Below are positions 11,223 to 24,500 of a stretch of 64,000 bases of DNA, one piece after another. The translations under genes were made by a program, and so were the position numbers. Origin of the DNA: Medicago truncatula (lineage: Eukaryota; Streptophyta; Magnoliopsida; Fabales; Fabaceae); the NCBI RefSeq assembly GCF_003473485.1, contig NC_053045.1, positions 41,768,494 to 41,832,493 of the forward strand, given 5' to 3'. The notes below the pieces were generated by a model, which did no database searches, had not been told where the DNA came from, and saw nothing but the letters and a program-made list of their open reading frames with translations. Every line of letters begins with the position of its first letter. Positions within the stretch are counted from its first letter, which is position 1.

Positions 11223-11466
11223 GTGTTTGGGAGATGAAATTTTGGAGGAGAGAAGAGAACTTGTTTTTCTTTTTTGATTCAAGAAAATTATAGAAGTATC
11301 TAAAAAAGAATGAAGTGTGATGATTGATTCGCTAATTATCATATGATTATATATCGTGGCATTCTTTTTTTTTTTTTTTTTAATCTTAAATATTTATTAA
11401 AATATAAATTTAACCCTCCAAAATTCTCTCTTCTAACACTCTCCAAAAATTTCCTCCCAAACAAAC
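11223..11466. mobile_element. Probable MITE with GTTTGGGAG ends
   Basis: The left end GTTTGGGAGATGAAATTTTGG is the near reverse complement of the right end CCAAAAATTTCCTCCCAAAC. A direct target duplication is not clear. The interior is AT-rich with a poly-T run. Confidence 0.6.
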
Positions 11467-11783
11467 TTTTGGACTACGCACTCTAGTTATAGTACGTGAA
11501 TAGATCTTATGAATCTCAACAAGATTGTACCATGCACTTTCAAGCAAACTTTGTGAATTTCTCTTTCCACCCCTTCCTCCACTTCTCAGATATCTTTGTT
11601 TTGTCTGGATTTTAAATCACTCACATGTAAAAAAGGTGCAAATCCATCATTTACACATCCGGATTTTAAAAACCAAACTAATCACAAGCCACTAAGAAGT
11701 GTGGAGGGTGAGAAAAGAAAAATTGTGGAGGATGGAAAAAGAAACAATTTGAACATCATTAGAGAATTTTTTAAGGAGTAAAT

Positions 11784-11990
11784 AGTCAATTTCCCCCCTG
11801 AAATTGTAAGTTTCATCAATTACCCCCTTGAAATTAACAAAACTTTAATTACCCCCCTGAAATTTCACAACGTTAGTCAATTTACCCCCTCCGTCAAATT
11901 TTTCTGTTAGTGAACATGACGTTTTGCAAATACCCCCCTGAAATTTTGCACTTATGTGCAAAATGCCCCCCAAACTTAAAAATTTATATT
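11784..11990. repeat. Degenerate internal repeat TTACCCCCCTGAAATT
   Basis: The motif AATT(T)(A/C)CCCCCCTGAAATT recurs about five times within 200 bases at irregular spacing. Blocks of this kind occur at the ends of plant non-autonomous DNA elements. No matching opposite end was found with certainty. Confidence 0.6.
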
Positions 11991-12118
11991 ATTTTTTTCT
12001 TAAAAACAAACAATTAATAGTTAAATATTAAAACTAACTATTAATTTTGGAATTTGGGAAAACTACATGCATATATACATCAAAATAGACTCCAAAATGG
12101 GGAAAAATATGTATTTTT

Positions 12119-12325
12119 TAAAGTGACAATAATGGGATGATTTGTGGATTAATATTGGGGGTTGTGTAGTTTAAATGGTTTGAGCAAATTGTTGAAGGAG
12201 TTGGAGGAGTTAAAAGACTAAGATGGTGAAGGAGAAAATATAAATTTAAATCTGATTATTAATTTGTTTATAAACCTCTAAAAATAATAATTTGTCTATT
12301 AGAAATAACCATTATTGTCACTTTA
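12119..12325. repeat. Inverted repeat AAGTGACAATAATGG around 200 bases
   Basis: AAAGTGACAATAATGG at about 12119-12134 faces its reverse complement at about 12309-12324. It may be another small inverted-repeat element; the rest of the arms is weakly paired. Confidence 0.5.
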
Positions 12326-15048
12326 AAATCCGAACTTCTCTCGTCCTCTACAAAACTCTCTAATCTAGTTATAGATTGGACCAACTTTGATTTTTAGACT
12401 GCCGCCTTCAAATGTTATTTCCGACCCATCATAGATTGTGGAGATAAACATCAAATTCGTACAACTCGCCATGAGATCTCTGCCCAAACAAATGAAAGAC
12501 TCGCCCAAAGATGAAGAAGAATGGTGGTAGCACGAAATGATGGTGATTGACTGATAGTCGCGTCTTTACTTCAATTGCATCAAATTTCCCTTAAAACACA
12601 ACGAAACAATAACAAGAGAAAAAATGACATCGACCATTTAAAATACAGAAACTTGAACCAAATATGAATAGAGAGAGGATTAAAGTGACCGAAAAACTTA
12701 TACCTACAACGAAGACTATAATTCCTTTATTAAAAAAAGATGAAGTGCGCGGTCGAATTCAACCACGTGGGCGTTTCTATTTCGACGAACTAATTTGGTT
12801 AATCATACCCAACAAGTTTCTAGATACCAAAGTGTTCATCTTTAATGCACATGTTGGCAAAATAGTCATATAGACAACATTTTTTTGAACAACTTAACTA
12901 GGGTTTTGTGCATTTTCTCGCCAACCTAGTGGAGGCTATAAAGTGACAATTGTCTTTTAATTAAATATTGAAAGTCGTATGTCTCGAGGAAAATGGGACT
13001 AGATTATATCATCATCATCTAATAATTGAGTTAATTATGAAGAGATAATCACTTGCATGCCCTATAGGCTTTCAACAACTGAAACATATCTCTTCACACG
13101 ACAATAATATTAACCCCCCCCCCCCCAATTAAAGGGCAAAAGTTAAAAAAAAAAAAAAAAAAAAAAAAAACTGCAATGACAGGTAAACTGAAGCAACAAA
13201 AGAAATTTGAAGTTGCAGATGAGTTGAACCTGAACTACAAATTTTGTTAATAATTCTAAATTAAAGCTGTCAAATTAATGGTGTTTTTCTTGCAGCACTG
13301 CACACATGCTAGCTATAATATTTACACAAAGTCTTTAGCTCGCATGCATTGGTTTCAATTTTTGTCATGGTATGCATGTTTGATGTTATAGATTCCACCA
13401 CTGCTGTAAAAGCCTTGTTTGCATGTGTTTTTCAAAAAGTATATCACGTTATGCATCACTCTTTCTTTATACAAAAAGTTTGACCTGTAGTTATGTTAAA
13501 CTAATCCACAATTATGAGTCTATAAACTGAGTATAAAAAACTCACTGTATAGGAGCTGTAGATATTCTCTTTTATCTGTTATCAAACATGATTATGACTT
13601 GGATTGAAGTTCTTTTTTTGTTAGGATATAATTTTATATTACCACTAGCTAAACTGCTATAAAGACTAGCATCCAGAATTGAAACAACGGAAAATTACCA
13701 TATTTCACAAAATTTAACACTATCTGTAATGCATGTTCTAGAGAGGTACTTTTACGTTTTGATCAAGATGCATGCATGCCAATATGCCATGCCACTCAAA
13801 AAATAAAACTAGGGGGTTTTTGGATCTGAACATAGTAAAATGAGCCTCGAGCATTGAGTGTATATATAAATTAGATTAGATATATGATTAGATTATATTA
13901 GAATATTAGGAGTAAAAGCATCATTTATTGGATTACAAGAGACAAGTTTTGCTTACTGTATAGGAGACCAAAAGGGGGACAGTGTCACAGGGTCTCTAAC
14001 TTAATTATATATGCTAACATCAATCTATAAAGTGAGATTCGACCAATTGTCCTAATTAAGCTCAATTGTAATTAATAAGTCCACACTAATTATGGAAATA
14101 GAGCATTTCATGTGAAGGACACTTATAAAAGTACATGTGAAGAATCAATAGTTCAACTGAAAGAATCTTTGGTGTATGAATTATTATTAGTCTAGCATTG
14201 TTAATTTGTATGCATATTTTGTTTCCTTCTTTGCTTACATCTACCCTTTTCCAATTGGTGAAAGAACAGAAGAACATAAAGACATGCATGCTACTTGTAC
14301 ATTAAATAACATGACTGAACCTACATGTGACTTCAGAGACAATGGCCATTCACTATATGTTCACTTATTTTCCTTTCCTCATTTTACTCACAAATGCCAG
14401 AATCAATATTTAGTCACAATAGTCAAAGTCATCTGCAAATAATGTCGTTTACCCCTTTGTCAAGTATCAGTTCTGTCTGAAATAAGATAAGTGCAAACAT
14501 AAACTTATTAAATCATGCTTATTAATTTCTAATTGTACACCAATACCAATTTGATGTTACACTATATGATCATGGGTTTAGAGAAATCAACACAACTCTT
14601 TAAATGAATCTCAATATGTTGATGAATTAATCTCCCGTTGCAAATCAGGATTTCCAAAATTAGTTAGACTTCAAGTATTTTTTGGCGGATCGTACGAGTT
14701 TAGTATGAAGTATATAGCATGTGATGAGACTTAGTTAAGAAAATATTTTAAGGATTATATCACGAGTCACTCTAAGTTACAAGAGAATGATATTATGACA
14801 CACAAAATTGACATCAAACTCAACAACAAATTAGATGGTTAATGTAGTTTAAATATGTGATCAACACATAGATGGCTAATAGATATTAACATATAGTGTC
14901 ACAACTTATGAACCTATTAATCATCAAGCGATCTTAAGGGAAAATGTGAAAACCCACATTCCAAGCATAAGAAGACAAATCTAAGTAACATGTTATGCCC
15001 ACTAATTAAATAAGCACACATAATACATTATCACCAATTCACCATCAT
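12326..15048. other. Intergenic region without a recognised gene
   Basis: Contains a run of about 14 C residues near 13112-13125 and a poly-A run near 13146-13170. Open frames here (for example 12664-12873 and 14206-14442) show no family features. The 3' part is presumably the upstream region of the DUF1645-type gene. Confidence 0.5.
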
Positions 15049-15056
15049 TATATAAA
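15049..15056 (+). promoter_or_regulatory. TATA box of the DUF1645-type gene
   Basis: TATATAAA lies 94 bases upstream of the ATG at 15150, a usual spacing for a plant promoter plus a short 5' leader. Confidence 0.6.
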
Positions 15057-15149
15057 GGTAAACATCTGCATGTGGAAACTAACCCTTCAAAGCGAACAAT
15101 ATTCAACAATAAGCATCAAAATCTGTGTAGCGCATGAGCTAATTTAACC

Positions 15150-15949
15150 ATGGATCCAAGAATTTCCTTCTCCAATGATTTTGTTGTTAGCCAACAAGCA
15201 ATCAAACATGAAAACATATACAGAGAAGCTCCTGTCTCTTCGGATTTCGAATTCTCTGTCAAAAACTATTCTATGATATCAGCAGATCAAGCCTTTTTTA
15301 AGGGCATGTTGTTACCTCTCAGTAGTGAAGGTTCCAAGAAGGTGACTATAAGAGATGAACTACTTAATGATGATGATTCACCAAAATGGCCAAAGAGTTT
15401 AAGCAGGTGGAAAGAGCGATTAGGCCTAAAGAGATCAAGTGCATCTAAGAAAGACAAGGAGAAACAAAAAATGCAGAAGTCTGCTGCTAACCAAACAGTG
15501 CCTAGTTTTGGACAAGGAGAAACAACTGTTAACAAAGAAAGTATGGTAAGATGTTCATCTATCCCTCTCATAATCTAATTCTTTTTCATTGCATGCTATA
15601 CTAGTTACTTATGTTTTGTTCAGATAACAGCTTAACCAAGTGTGTATATCACAAACGTTTATCATATAAATGCTTATGGAAATAAGGTGAAACTATTTTC
15701 AAATAAGGTTATAACCTGTTCATATAAACTATCTTGTAGAGCTTATAGACATGTCATAAGCTCTCTCAAACAGTCTCTCCGGGCTTATGTTAGTATATGA
15801 ACTCAAATAATTCAATACAAACAGATCCTTAGTACTTAAAGTGGCATTTATCTATATATTTGCATATATATGCTAACAACAGATCCATTTCTTATCAGTT
15901 ATCACAGGAATTGTGCTATGAAGGAGGTCTAAGTTGCAGAAGTAAGTGA
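15150..15949 (+). CDS. DUF1645-type plant protein
   Basis: Exon 1 (15150-15545) and exon 2 (15899-15949) join in phase 0 across a GT-AG intron to give 148 residues. The N-terminus MDPRISFSNDFVVSQQ, the block SSDFEFSVKNYSMISADQAF and the following F-K-G-LLPL match the plant DUF1645 family as I know it. A serine/lysine-rich middle part (around 85-115, RWKERLGLKRSSASKKDKEK) suggests a nuclear or nucleic-acid-associated protein. The C-terminus ...CYEGGLSCRSK resembles the EGG-SCR tail of relatives. The function is not known; some DUF1645 members are described as stress-related. The end of exon 2 contains AAGTAAGTGAGC, a strong donor-like site, so a third exon replacing the last residues is possible. 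A TATA box lies upstream. Confidence 0.8.
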
Positions 15950-18107
15950 GCTCTCCACAGGAACAGCAGCATTCTTTGTGTAGGAGTGGTGGTATTCTCT
16001 ACTAATATCTTAAGGCATTAAGTGTTAGAATTTTTGTTGACTTCCTTTTGAGCAAAGTTAAATTTAACCTATGTAGTAGAAAGAAAGTGCCTCAAGCATT
16101 ATTATCTTTGTACAAAAATTTGTAGTTAATGACTCGATGGTCTTCCATGAGTGTGACCTATAGCTTGTTAATTGTTCCTGTAGGTTGTCAAGTATCTTCA
16201 CTTTGTACTTCTAAGCAAGTTAATTATCTTATATATTTTTTGCTTTCATATTATCTTAAGCGAGTATCTTCTTGATTTACTTAAGTTCTAGGGAGCGGAA
16301 GAAAAAAATGATGACGGGTTTATAAGAAAAAAGTAATATGAAGATCAAGTCTGAAAAATTTACTCAGAATAGCAAGCCAAGCTGGTTAAAGGACATGTTC
16401 AAAAATGAGTGTCTTGTGCAAATATTTGCAGTGGAAGAGGTTCAATGGATACAGAAACTCAAGGATTCCCCACAAACAATAAAAAGTTTGGCGAAAGTAT
16501 TTTTAACATGAATATTAAAGGTTTCTAGTATGAGATACTAATATCAGTTAGACAGTTACATGCTGGGATTGTCCACCTCAAACGTGAATTTGTATTTTAA
16601 AATTGACGTTTATAAACTGAATGAATGATATCCACCCTAGCAAAACAAACGTCTATATGAGCTTTGATGCATGCTCTGACTCCGGCAAGTCCTCACGATC
16701 CAACTCACCTCAATTTTTTGTTCCAAAGAGAAAAGTTATCTTTTTTTTTTTTAAAGATTGGTTTAAGTTGGAATAGACTTGAATCAATTATATGCCCTTG
16801 ACATTTTATCTTAAAAACGTATCTATCTTCTTGTCCTATACGTCAAGTTTATAGGAAGTTTGTATTAGTTCCTTCTCTCACTAGTGCACTATCCTTATAC
16901 TCTCGATTAAAATTTTAACGGTCGTGCTAACAAGTGTCCCACTTGTTAAGGAATCAAATATGCATTAGTATTGAATTGGAAGTTGCATAGTTAATTCCTC
17001 AAAAACCTAAAAAGTGTCATTTTTAATGTAAACCTTTATATACTCTTCTTCCCCCTTTATGTAGAGTCTTCACTCTCTCCACTCAACCAACCATCATCTT
17101 CAAACACCAACTCACTGACCCCGAACCTAGCATGAACGATGGACCTCCAAACTAGCCATGCATTTCATCTATCACAACCCATCAAAGGTCCCTAACTATG
17201 TAAATCTTCCCGCCATCACTACTTTATCGACTACACAGTAACCATCATTCTATCTCTCGCATATAAAGATTACATCAGTTAGCTTGCCCTACCCAGCTGG
17301 TAAAATGTAAACAATCTGAGGATGAATTCAAAAATGACAATCTTCCTGGCTAACATAATTCCCATTATGTCATGTTTTGCATCAAAAAATGGATGTTTTT
17401 CTTAATCAGGTCTGCAGATCATGTGGCAGGTGAAACATTTCAATAGACAATACATTGGGAATTTGGAACAAAAAGGTTCGTAGATTTTTGGATGACAGAG
17501 TACAAGAGTAGGGGCTATCACTCTGTCTCAGTATTAAACAAATTTACAGTTAGATTTGAAAAATTGAGCACTGACATTAGTTACTTCGCATTGAGCATTA
17601 CATTAAAATAAAACATACATTCATCTCTAGAGAATAAATCATTTTGAAAATTGGAATTAAAGATGGTGTAATTTAAGCATCAGATAAGGTGAGGCAGTAT
17701 AATTTTTTTTTTTTATTATCGACGAGAAAACATTGCTAATATTTTACCCTGCATTAGGTACTTAAAAATAATGACAAATTTAATGATTGCACGCTATTGT
17801 CCAGTAAAATACACCACAATATTTACAAAAAAATGAAGGCAATATACACAAATATCAAAGCTTTCAAAGAATGATATTATGTACATACATCTAACTAAAC
17901 CAATGGGGTCATCATATCTACAATGACAACCGGTTAAATGAATAAGAAAAGGATCAAAAAGCACCACCCATTTTTACAATATATACAATTAATCTGATGG
18001 AAAAGAATCAGCTGACTGGTTCAATCGCTGTACATCTGCAGCCAGTGCACATATTTAGAAATGGAAAGTGCATAGTATGGTCCAATATCAGTGTGTAAGC
18101 AGCATTC
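15950..18107. other. Intergenic region without a recognised gene
   Basis: Includes the 3' untranslated part of the DUF1645-type gene. No conserved coding frame, tRNA or element with readable ends was seen. Poly-T runs lie near 16741 and 17702. Confidence 0.5.
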
Positions 18108-18241
18108 AAGTGTCCCGCGTGGGTAGCTCGATTGGTGCGTTAAGGAACGTTGAAGGAGCTTTAAGGAGGAGGTCTCGGGTTCGATCCCGGAAACTAACAT
18201 AGCACAAACTTTACACATTTGCCTATCCAAAAAAAAAAAAG
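18108..18241 (+). mobile_element. tRNA-derived SINE
   Basis: The element has an A-box-like GGGTAGCTCGATTGG (18121-18135), a B-box GGTTCGATCCC (18178-18188) and a poly-A tail (about 18230-18240), in the order of an RNA polymerase III SINE. It lies just downstream of ATG2 in opposite orientation. I could not read a target duplication. Confidence 0.75.
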
Positions 18242-18510
18242 CCATTTTTTTTTCTCATCCGCTTCATGAAGTGCATTTTTTCTTATGTTCTACTAGGAAA
18301 GGAGGCCCAACTTACATGATGCACAGGGAGACTGCCCGGCAGACTAAAAAAAGCTCCTCCGATTTTCCTATGTCAGTGGAATAAAAGTATAAACTACCCA
18401 ATTCTCACATCATAATCTGCATAGAGAAGTATAAATGAACTATTTAGCATTAGAATAGTAATTCCATTTAGTACAAAGTCAAGGTAAAATGTCACTTACG
18501 GCACCATTAA

Positions 18511-21500
18511 TCAGTCTTCTTCCCAGGGTTGTGTTGGACAATATTTCTCCATAGACTCCTTTTTACGTTCAGGATCAAGGCTGTAGAGTGGGTGGAAAAG
18601 AAAAGATATTGGTTAGATCAAGTTTCAGAGCACTCGAGTTACTAAATAGGAAGTTGTCTACCGAGAAAAAATCATTTCAAATCAATTTTGAACAGACCTA
18701 TTTCTAAATCCAAGAAGAGCATAGTGCACAGCACTTGCACAAGCCGAAGCAGGAGCTATGGCAGCTGCAGGAACTGCTCGAACAGCAGCAGCCAAGGCAG
18801 GTCCTGCACCTGAACCACGCTGGAACTTTTTTAAGGGATTCTGAACTAACACCGCAGCAGATTTTCCCAGGCCATCACTGAGACTCTCACAAGCCTGTAA
18901 AATCAAGGAAAACAAACTTAATATAGCATGGAATAAAAATTAGAAAACATGATGCAAACACACCGAACTCCTTATTGTCTAAGTATCCGCGTTCCTCGTA
19001 AAAATCAACTTTTGAGGTGACGGATGCCTGACACTTGTAACTATTATTCAAGCCATGTCACTCCAATGCAGGACTTTCAATACCCTCCAAATCAATGATA
19101 GATTTTCATACCATCTTAGAATTTGACTTAGACTTAACAAAACCCATTAAAACCAATTTATAAGGTGAGAGATGTCCATTGTTTACATGCTCTATTCAGG
19201 TCATATCACTATCCAATGTCAATGCGTGACTCTCAACAGTTCCAACAAGTCTAGTGATATTGATACACATACATTATATCGAAATTCGCTAAGAGCAACT
19301 CCAAATTACTCATGTGGTGTTCATTACTCGCCTTTCATTTAACACAAGAATAACATGTGACAACATAAAGCAACATATTGTTCTGAATGTTTTGACATTT
19401 TACCTGCTGAATTCCTTGTTGGGCATCCTTAGGTTGATTAGATCGAACACCTGTCTTTGATTTCTCTTTTACAGGCTGAGCAACTGAAGAAGGTATGCTT
19501 GAAAGACTATATTCTGCTTGGAGAAGAAAGTCGTGGGCTCCGGCAGCTAGATGAACTCCAAGCGCAACAGCTTCAAGTGAAATGCTTCTAAGAAATGCAA
19601 TTGTACCTACAAAGATGTTTTTAACATTAAAATGAAAAGCCTAGCCAGTGTATGAAATTAATATCAAAATTGAGTTTGTCGCAGTTGCAGTGACTAGACA
19701 TAAAACTAATTGACGAGTGAAAAGATTCCTTACCAACCACTAGAGGCCCAAATATCACACACAACGCTAGAGCACACTTTTAGAAACAAACTAGATATAA
19801 TAAATTTTAGGGATATAAAGAGGAAATAAATTCTAGTAAATATTTATGAATAGTAACAAATAGCCAAGAAAATAGTTAACAGTACTCAAAGAATGGTTAA
19901 TGGGTAAAGTATTCGCTTATTTCAATAAAAAATATAAACCTCATCTCAAACTTGGGATCCAGATCGCCTACCTTTAAGATGGAAAGGCCATACCTTTGTG
20001 TCTATCTATCTCACATATTATTCTCACTCATCTTATATATCATTTCTCTTTTATCTCATATATTATTCTCACTCATCTTATCTATCATTTCTCTTTCATC
20101 TTTCTCTGTCATTAAATACATAAAAATACACCAAAGCCACGTGACTTTCCAGCCACAAAGGTAGGGAACTCATTTCCTTAAATTTCTTAGTGTAATAAGA
20201 ACTTGATTTTTATACAAACCAACTACCCAAGCTACCAGCAAGTTCTCAACGTAATTTAATAATGTCCACAATCATTAGTGATAGTGTAAGTTTCAAAACA
20301 ATGTATAAGTAATTTAGTTTTAGCCGTAGTTAAATAAAAACTCAAAATAATCAATTAATCCATAATCATTATTCAAGCTGAATAAAACCAGGACAGTGGG
20401 CTCCATTCAGCTATATCATTTATTACATTCGGCTAACAATATTAGAAGTACTTTTCTATTATATATTAACTCGCCGATGGCAGAAGAATATTGTAGTCAT
20501 AAACAAACAACAACAACTAAACATTATCTACTAGGTAGGTCTACTACATTGATCAAACGATGCCATAATGTTCACTTTTATATGAACACGAGGCAATCAC
20601 TCACTAAACTCTCCTGAGTAACAGCACAACCTTTTCAAGAAACTTCCGCACAGTTTCTCTTACATTTTTCTCATTGTTCTTTTTTTTTTTTTTTTTGAGG
20701 TCATTCTTCAAATTCAAATTGACCCAAATTACCACTTAATATTTATACATCCAAATCAAATTTAATCCGTAATTTTGTGTTATCACCATCAATTCATTAT
20801 TGAAAATAAAAATAAAATACCTAAATCTAATTTTCTTTGCATAAACTTTTATACTAATAAGTTTAATAAGATAAGGCTTAATTTATAACATTTATATTTT
20901 TTTATATATTTTGCTTATTCCAAAGTAAATCTAATTTATAGAAAATAAAGTATTTAATTAAAAATAACTCGTGCAATGCTTAGGTAGACAATAAATATTT
21001 TGATAACTTCAATTGCTATTGCTGCTTACTTTTTCCTTCAGACATAAAGCCAAATTATACAGGTAATCAAACTAGTGAAGAAATAAAACCTACCTCTCTG
21101 CAAACCTTTGATCACTCTCCTCTCCTTCTTGTAGTTCTCTACTGGTGACGAAATCAGCTTAGCAGCCCCAGTCCCAACTGCAATTAATGATCGTACAGTA
21201 GGAAGCCCCCGCAGTATTTTATGAATCTACATGATAAAAATCATAAATTACATAAGCGGAAAATAATCGTCACATTCACAAGGAATATTATCCCAGTCAG
21301 CATACCTGATTCTGAGATATATCTTCCAACCACTCCCCTAAAGCTGTTTCACAAACACTGCCCCAACCATAGATGCCAGAAGCATGAACGTGTTTCAGGT
21401 TAATCTCAATACCCTGGGACAATTTACAAACATATATCAGTTCAAATAACACGTCCTAAGAAGAAAATATTTTAATTCTTTATGTAAGGTTCACTTTTAG

Positions 21501-24500
21501 CAAAAAAATCACAACAATACGTTATTTTATAGTAATTACCAGAAATATAAAAGGTCAACAAATCTTGTTATATAATTTTCAGAGTACAAAACCAGGAGTA
21601 CTTCTGAGACAGGATATAAAATCCATTATTTGATTAGATATACAAATCCATCATAGTTTAAAAAAGAATGGCTTGTTTAAACAAGATATATATGATACTG
21701 GCAAATAAAAGGAAACCTAGTTGTTCTATACATTTTCGTTGCAACTTTATCAGCACAAAACATATCTGTAAATTGGACTCACTCCACTAAGCAATATGAT
21801 GGACAACTTAGCTAATAAACCAAAAAATGTGTTGATTATTCTCTATTTATTATAGTTGATTTAGTTTCCTTTTTTGCTTTCTTGAGATATTCTCTCTTGT
21901 ATATAAGCTTGCATACATCATTGTAAATCATTAAAGTCATTAATTCTAAATTATTCAAGTTGGTACCAGAGCTCTCTGGTTAGGTACCTTCCGCTGTTTT
22001 GAATTAGGGTTTCAGCCGCCGCGAGCGGTGACCCACTGTTGTTTTTAAACGCGGTCAGAGTGACTGCTACCGGAACCACCACCGGTGATACGGCCATACC
22101 ACAGTGATCGGGACCCTCCGATCTGCCCTTGTCCGAAGTTTCTCCGTCACCGGGTTTCACACGCGCCGCCTCTGTCAGCTCACCCAACCGGTGTGTGTGT
22201 GTCAAGCACCACCCTCTGAACGCCTGTTTGCGGCGGTGCTTGTTCCAGTAGATTCGTATTTTGTTTCTGGTTCTGTTGGGACACCTTCCAGTTTTTCGGG
22301 TCTCACGTTTGAGGTGCGTTTCGGTGATTTTTCGCTTCGCTGTCTGCTCTTGAGGTTCTTTACCCGTTGCTGCAACTGTTGACCCGTTGAGAAGGTCTTT
22401 TGAGGTGTCCTTGTTGTTGGCTTCCTTTTGTTGGTGAATTATTGTTGTGTTTTGCATCCATTGTGCACATCTGCACATTTATCACTATTGTTTACAGTTT
22501 GCTTATTCCGTTGTGTGTATTTGATGGCTTACCAAAAGGTTTCAACTTCGGTTACATTGGCTCATTTCAGTAATTCTACGGTTTGCTTATCTCACTCTAT
22601 GGGATCATGGATTTTAGATTCGGGTGCTTCTGATTATGTAGTTGGTAATCCGTCTCTTATTTATAATTTGTCACCTCCTAAATACCTCACAGCATTACCC
22701 TTGCTAATGGTTCTAAGGCACAAGTTACCGGTATTGGTCAAGCGTCACCCTTGCCATCTCTACCTTTGGATTATGTGTTATTTGTGCCTGGCTGCCCCTT
22801 CAATTTGATTTCAATCAGTAAGCCTACTAGTTCTCTCGATTGTTCCATAACATTTACTTCTAGTTCTTTCTTTATAAAAGACCAAAGTACAGGAAATAAA
22901 ATTGGAGCAGGCTCTAAACAACAAGGTCTCTATTACCTTGAACCACCTTCACCAACTGTATGCAATGTTTCTGCATCTCCAGATATCATTCATCATCGTT
23001 TGGGTCATCCAAGTTTAGATAAGTTGAAAGTGTTGGTTCCACAACTCTCACATTTAAAGTCTCTTGATTGTGAGTCGTGTCAGCTTGGCAAACATGTTCA
23101 GACATCTTTTCACAATAGTGTCAATAAAAGATCCAAGCATGCCTTCGATATTGTGCATTCTGATATTTGGGGTCCTAGCCACGTTCCCTCTAATTTAGGA
23201 TACAGGTATTATGTTACATTTATCGATGATTTCTCGCGATGTACTTGGATAACCTTATTGAAGGATCGTTCAGAATTTTTTGGTGCATTTAAGACTTTTT
23301 GTTTAGAGATAAAGACTCAATTTGGGAAAACAATCAAAGTTTTGAGAAGTGACAATGCCAAAGAATACTTTTCTGCACAATTCAACTCCTTTTTGATTTC
23401 TCATGGTATCATACATCAGTCTAGTTGTCCGCACACACCGCAACAAAATGGTTTAGCTGAGCGGAAACATCGTCATCTAGTTGATACAGCTCGAACCTTA
23501 TTGATCAATGCTCATGCACCTTTAAAATTTTGGGGTGATGCGGTTCTGACAGCCTGTTATTTGATCAACCGCATGCCATCATCAGTTTTGGATAACGAGA
23601 TTCCACATTCTCTCTTGTTTCCTAAGGACCCCTTGTATTCTGTCCCACTTCGGGTTTTTGGCTCTACTTGTTTTGTTCATGATCTTTCTCCTGGTCGTGA
23701 TAAGTTGTCTCCACGGGCTGTCAAGTGCGTGTTTTTGGGGTACTCCAAAGTTCATAAAGGGCATCGGTGTTATTGTCCATCTACACATCGTTTTTATGTC
23801 TCTGCAGATGTTACTTTCCTTGAGAATACACCTTTCTTTTTGCCACACCAACTACAACAGATTCTGCTTCTCAAGTGCTTCCGATTCCTCTATTTGAACC
23901 GTTTGTTCCTACTCAGAGACCTCCACAGTCACAGAGTCGTCCTGAGTTGTGTCGCTATGGAGCTACTTATGAACGACGACATGTCACAGTTCCAGAAAGT
24001 GCTTCTATAGATTTTGACAATATTGTTCAAGAGACTACCCCTACTATTTTCTGATGATTCAGGTTCTATTCCAATCCTTTCTCCCATTGTTGATCCATCT
24101 GATCCTTCAATTGACTTACCTATTGCTCTTCGTAAAGGTAACCGGTCTACTTCTAATCCTCATCCTATTTATAATTTCTTGAGTTATCATCGTCTGTCTC
24201 CACTGCATCATACTTTTGTGTCTGTTGTATCAACTATCTCTATTCCTAAGACCGTCAAGGAAGCATTATCTTATCCAGGATGGAGACAATCAATGATTGA
24301 TGAAATGAATGCCTTGGAGTCTAGTAGTACATGGAAGCTTGTTCCACTTCCCCATGGAAAATCTAAAGTTGGTTGTCGATGGGTCTTTGCTATTAAAGTA
24401 GGCCCTGATGGACAAGTGGATCGTTTGAAAGCCCGATTAGTAGCAAAAGGATACACTCAAATTTATGGGCTTGACTACAGTGATACTTTTTCTCCAGTTG

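Noticed and set aside
13112-13170. Poly-C and poly-A runs as a retroposon tail
   Set aside because: No element body or target duplication next to them; treated as simple homopolymers.
21951-22478. 175-codon minus-strand and 92-codon plus-strand frames next to the 5' LTR
   Set aside because: They span the LTR end, primer-binding site and non-coding leader of the copia element; composition-driven and unlike gag.
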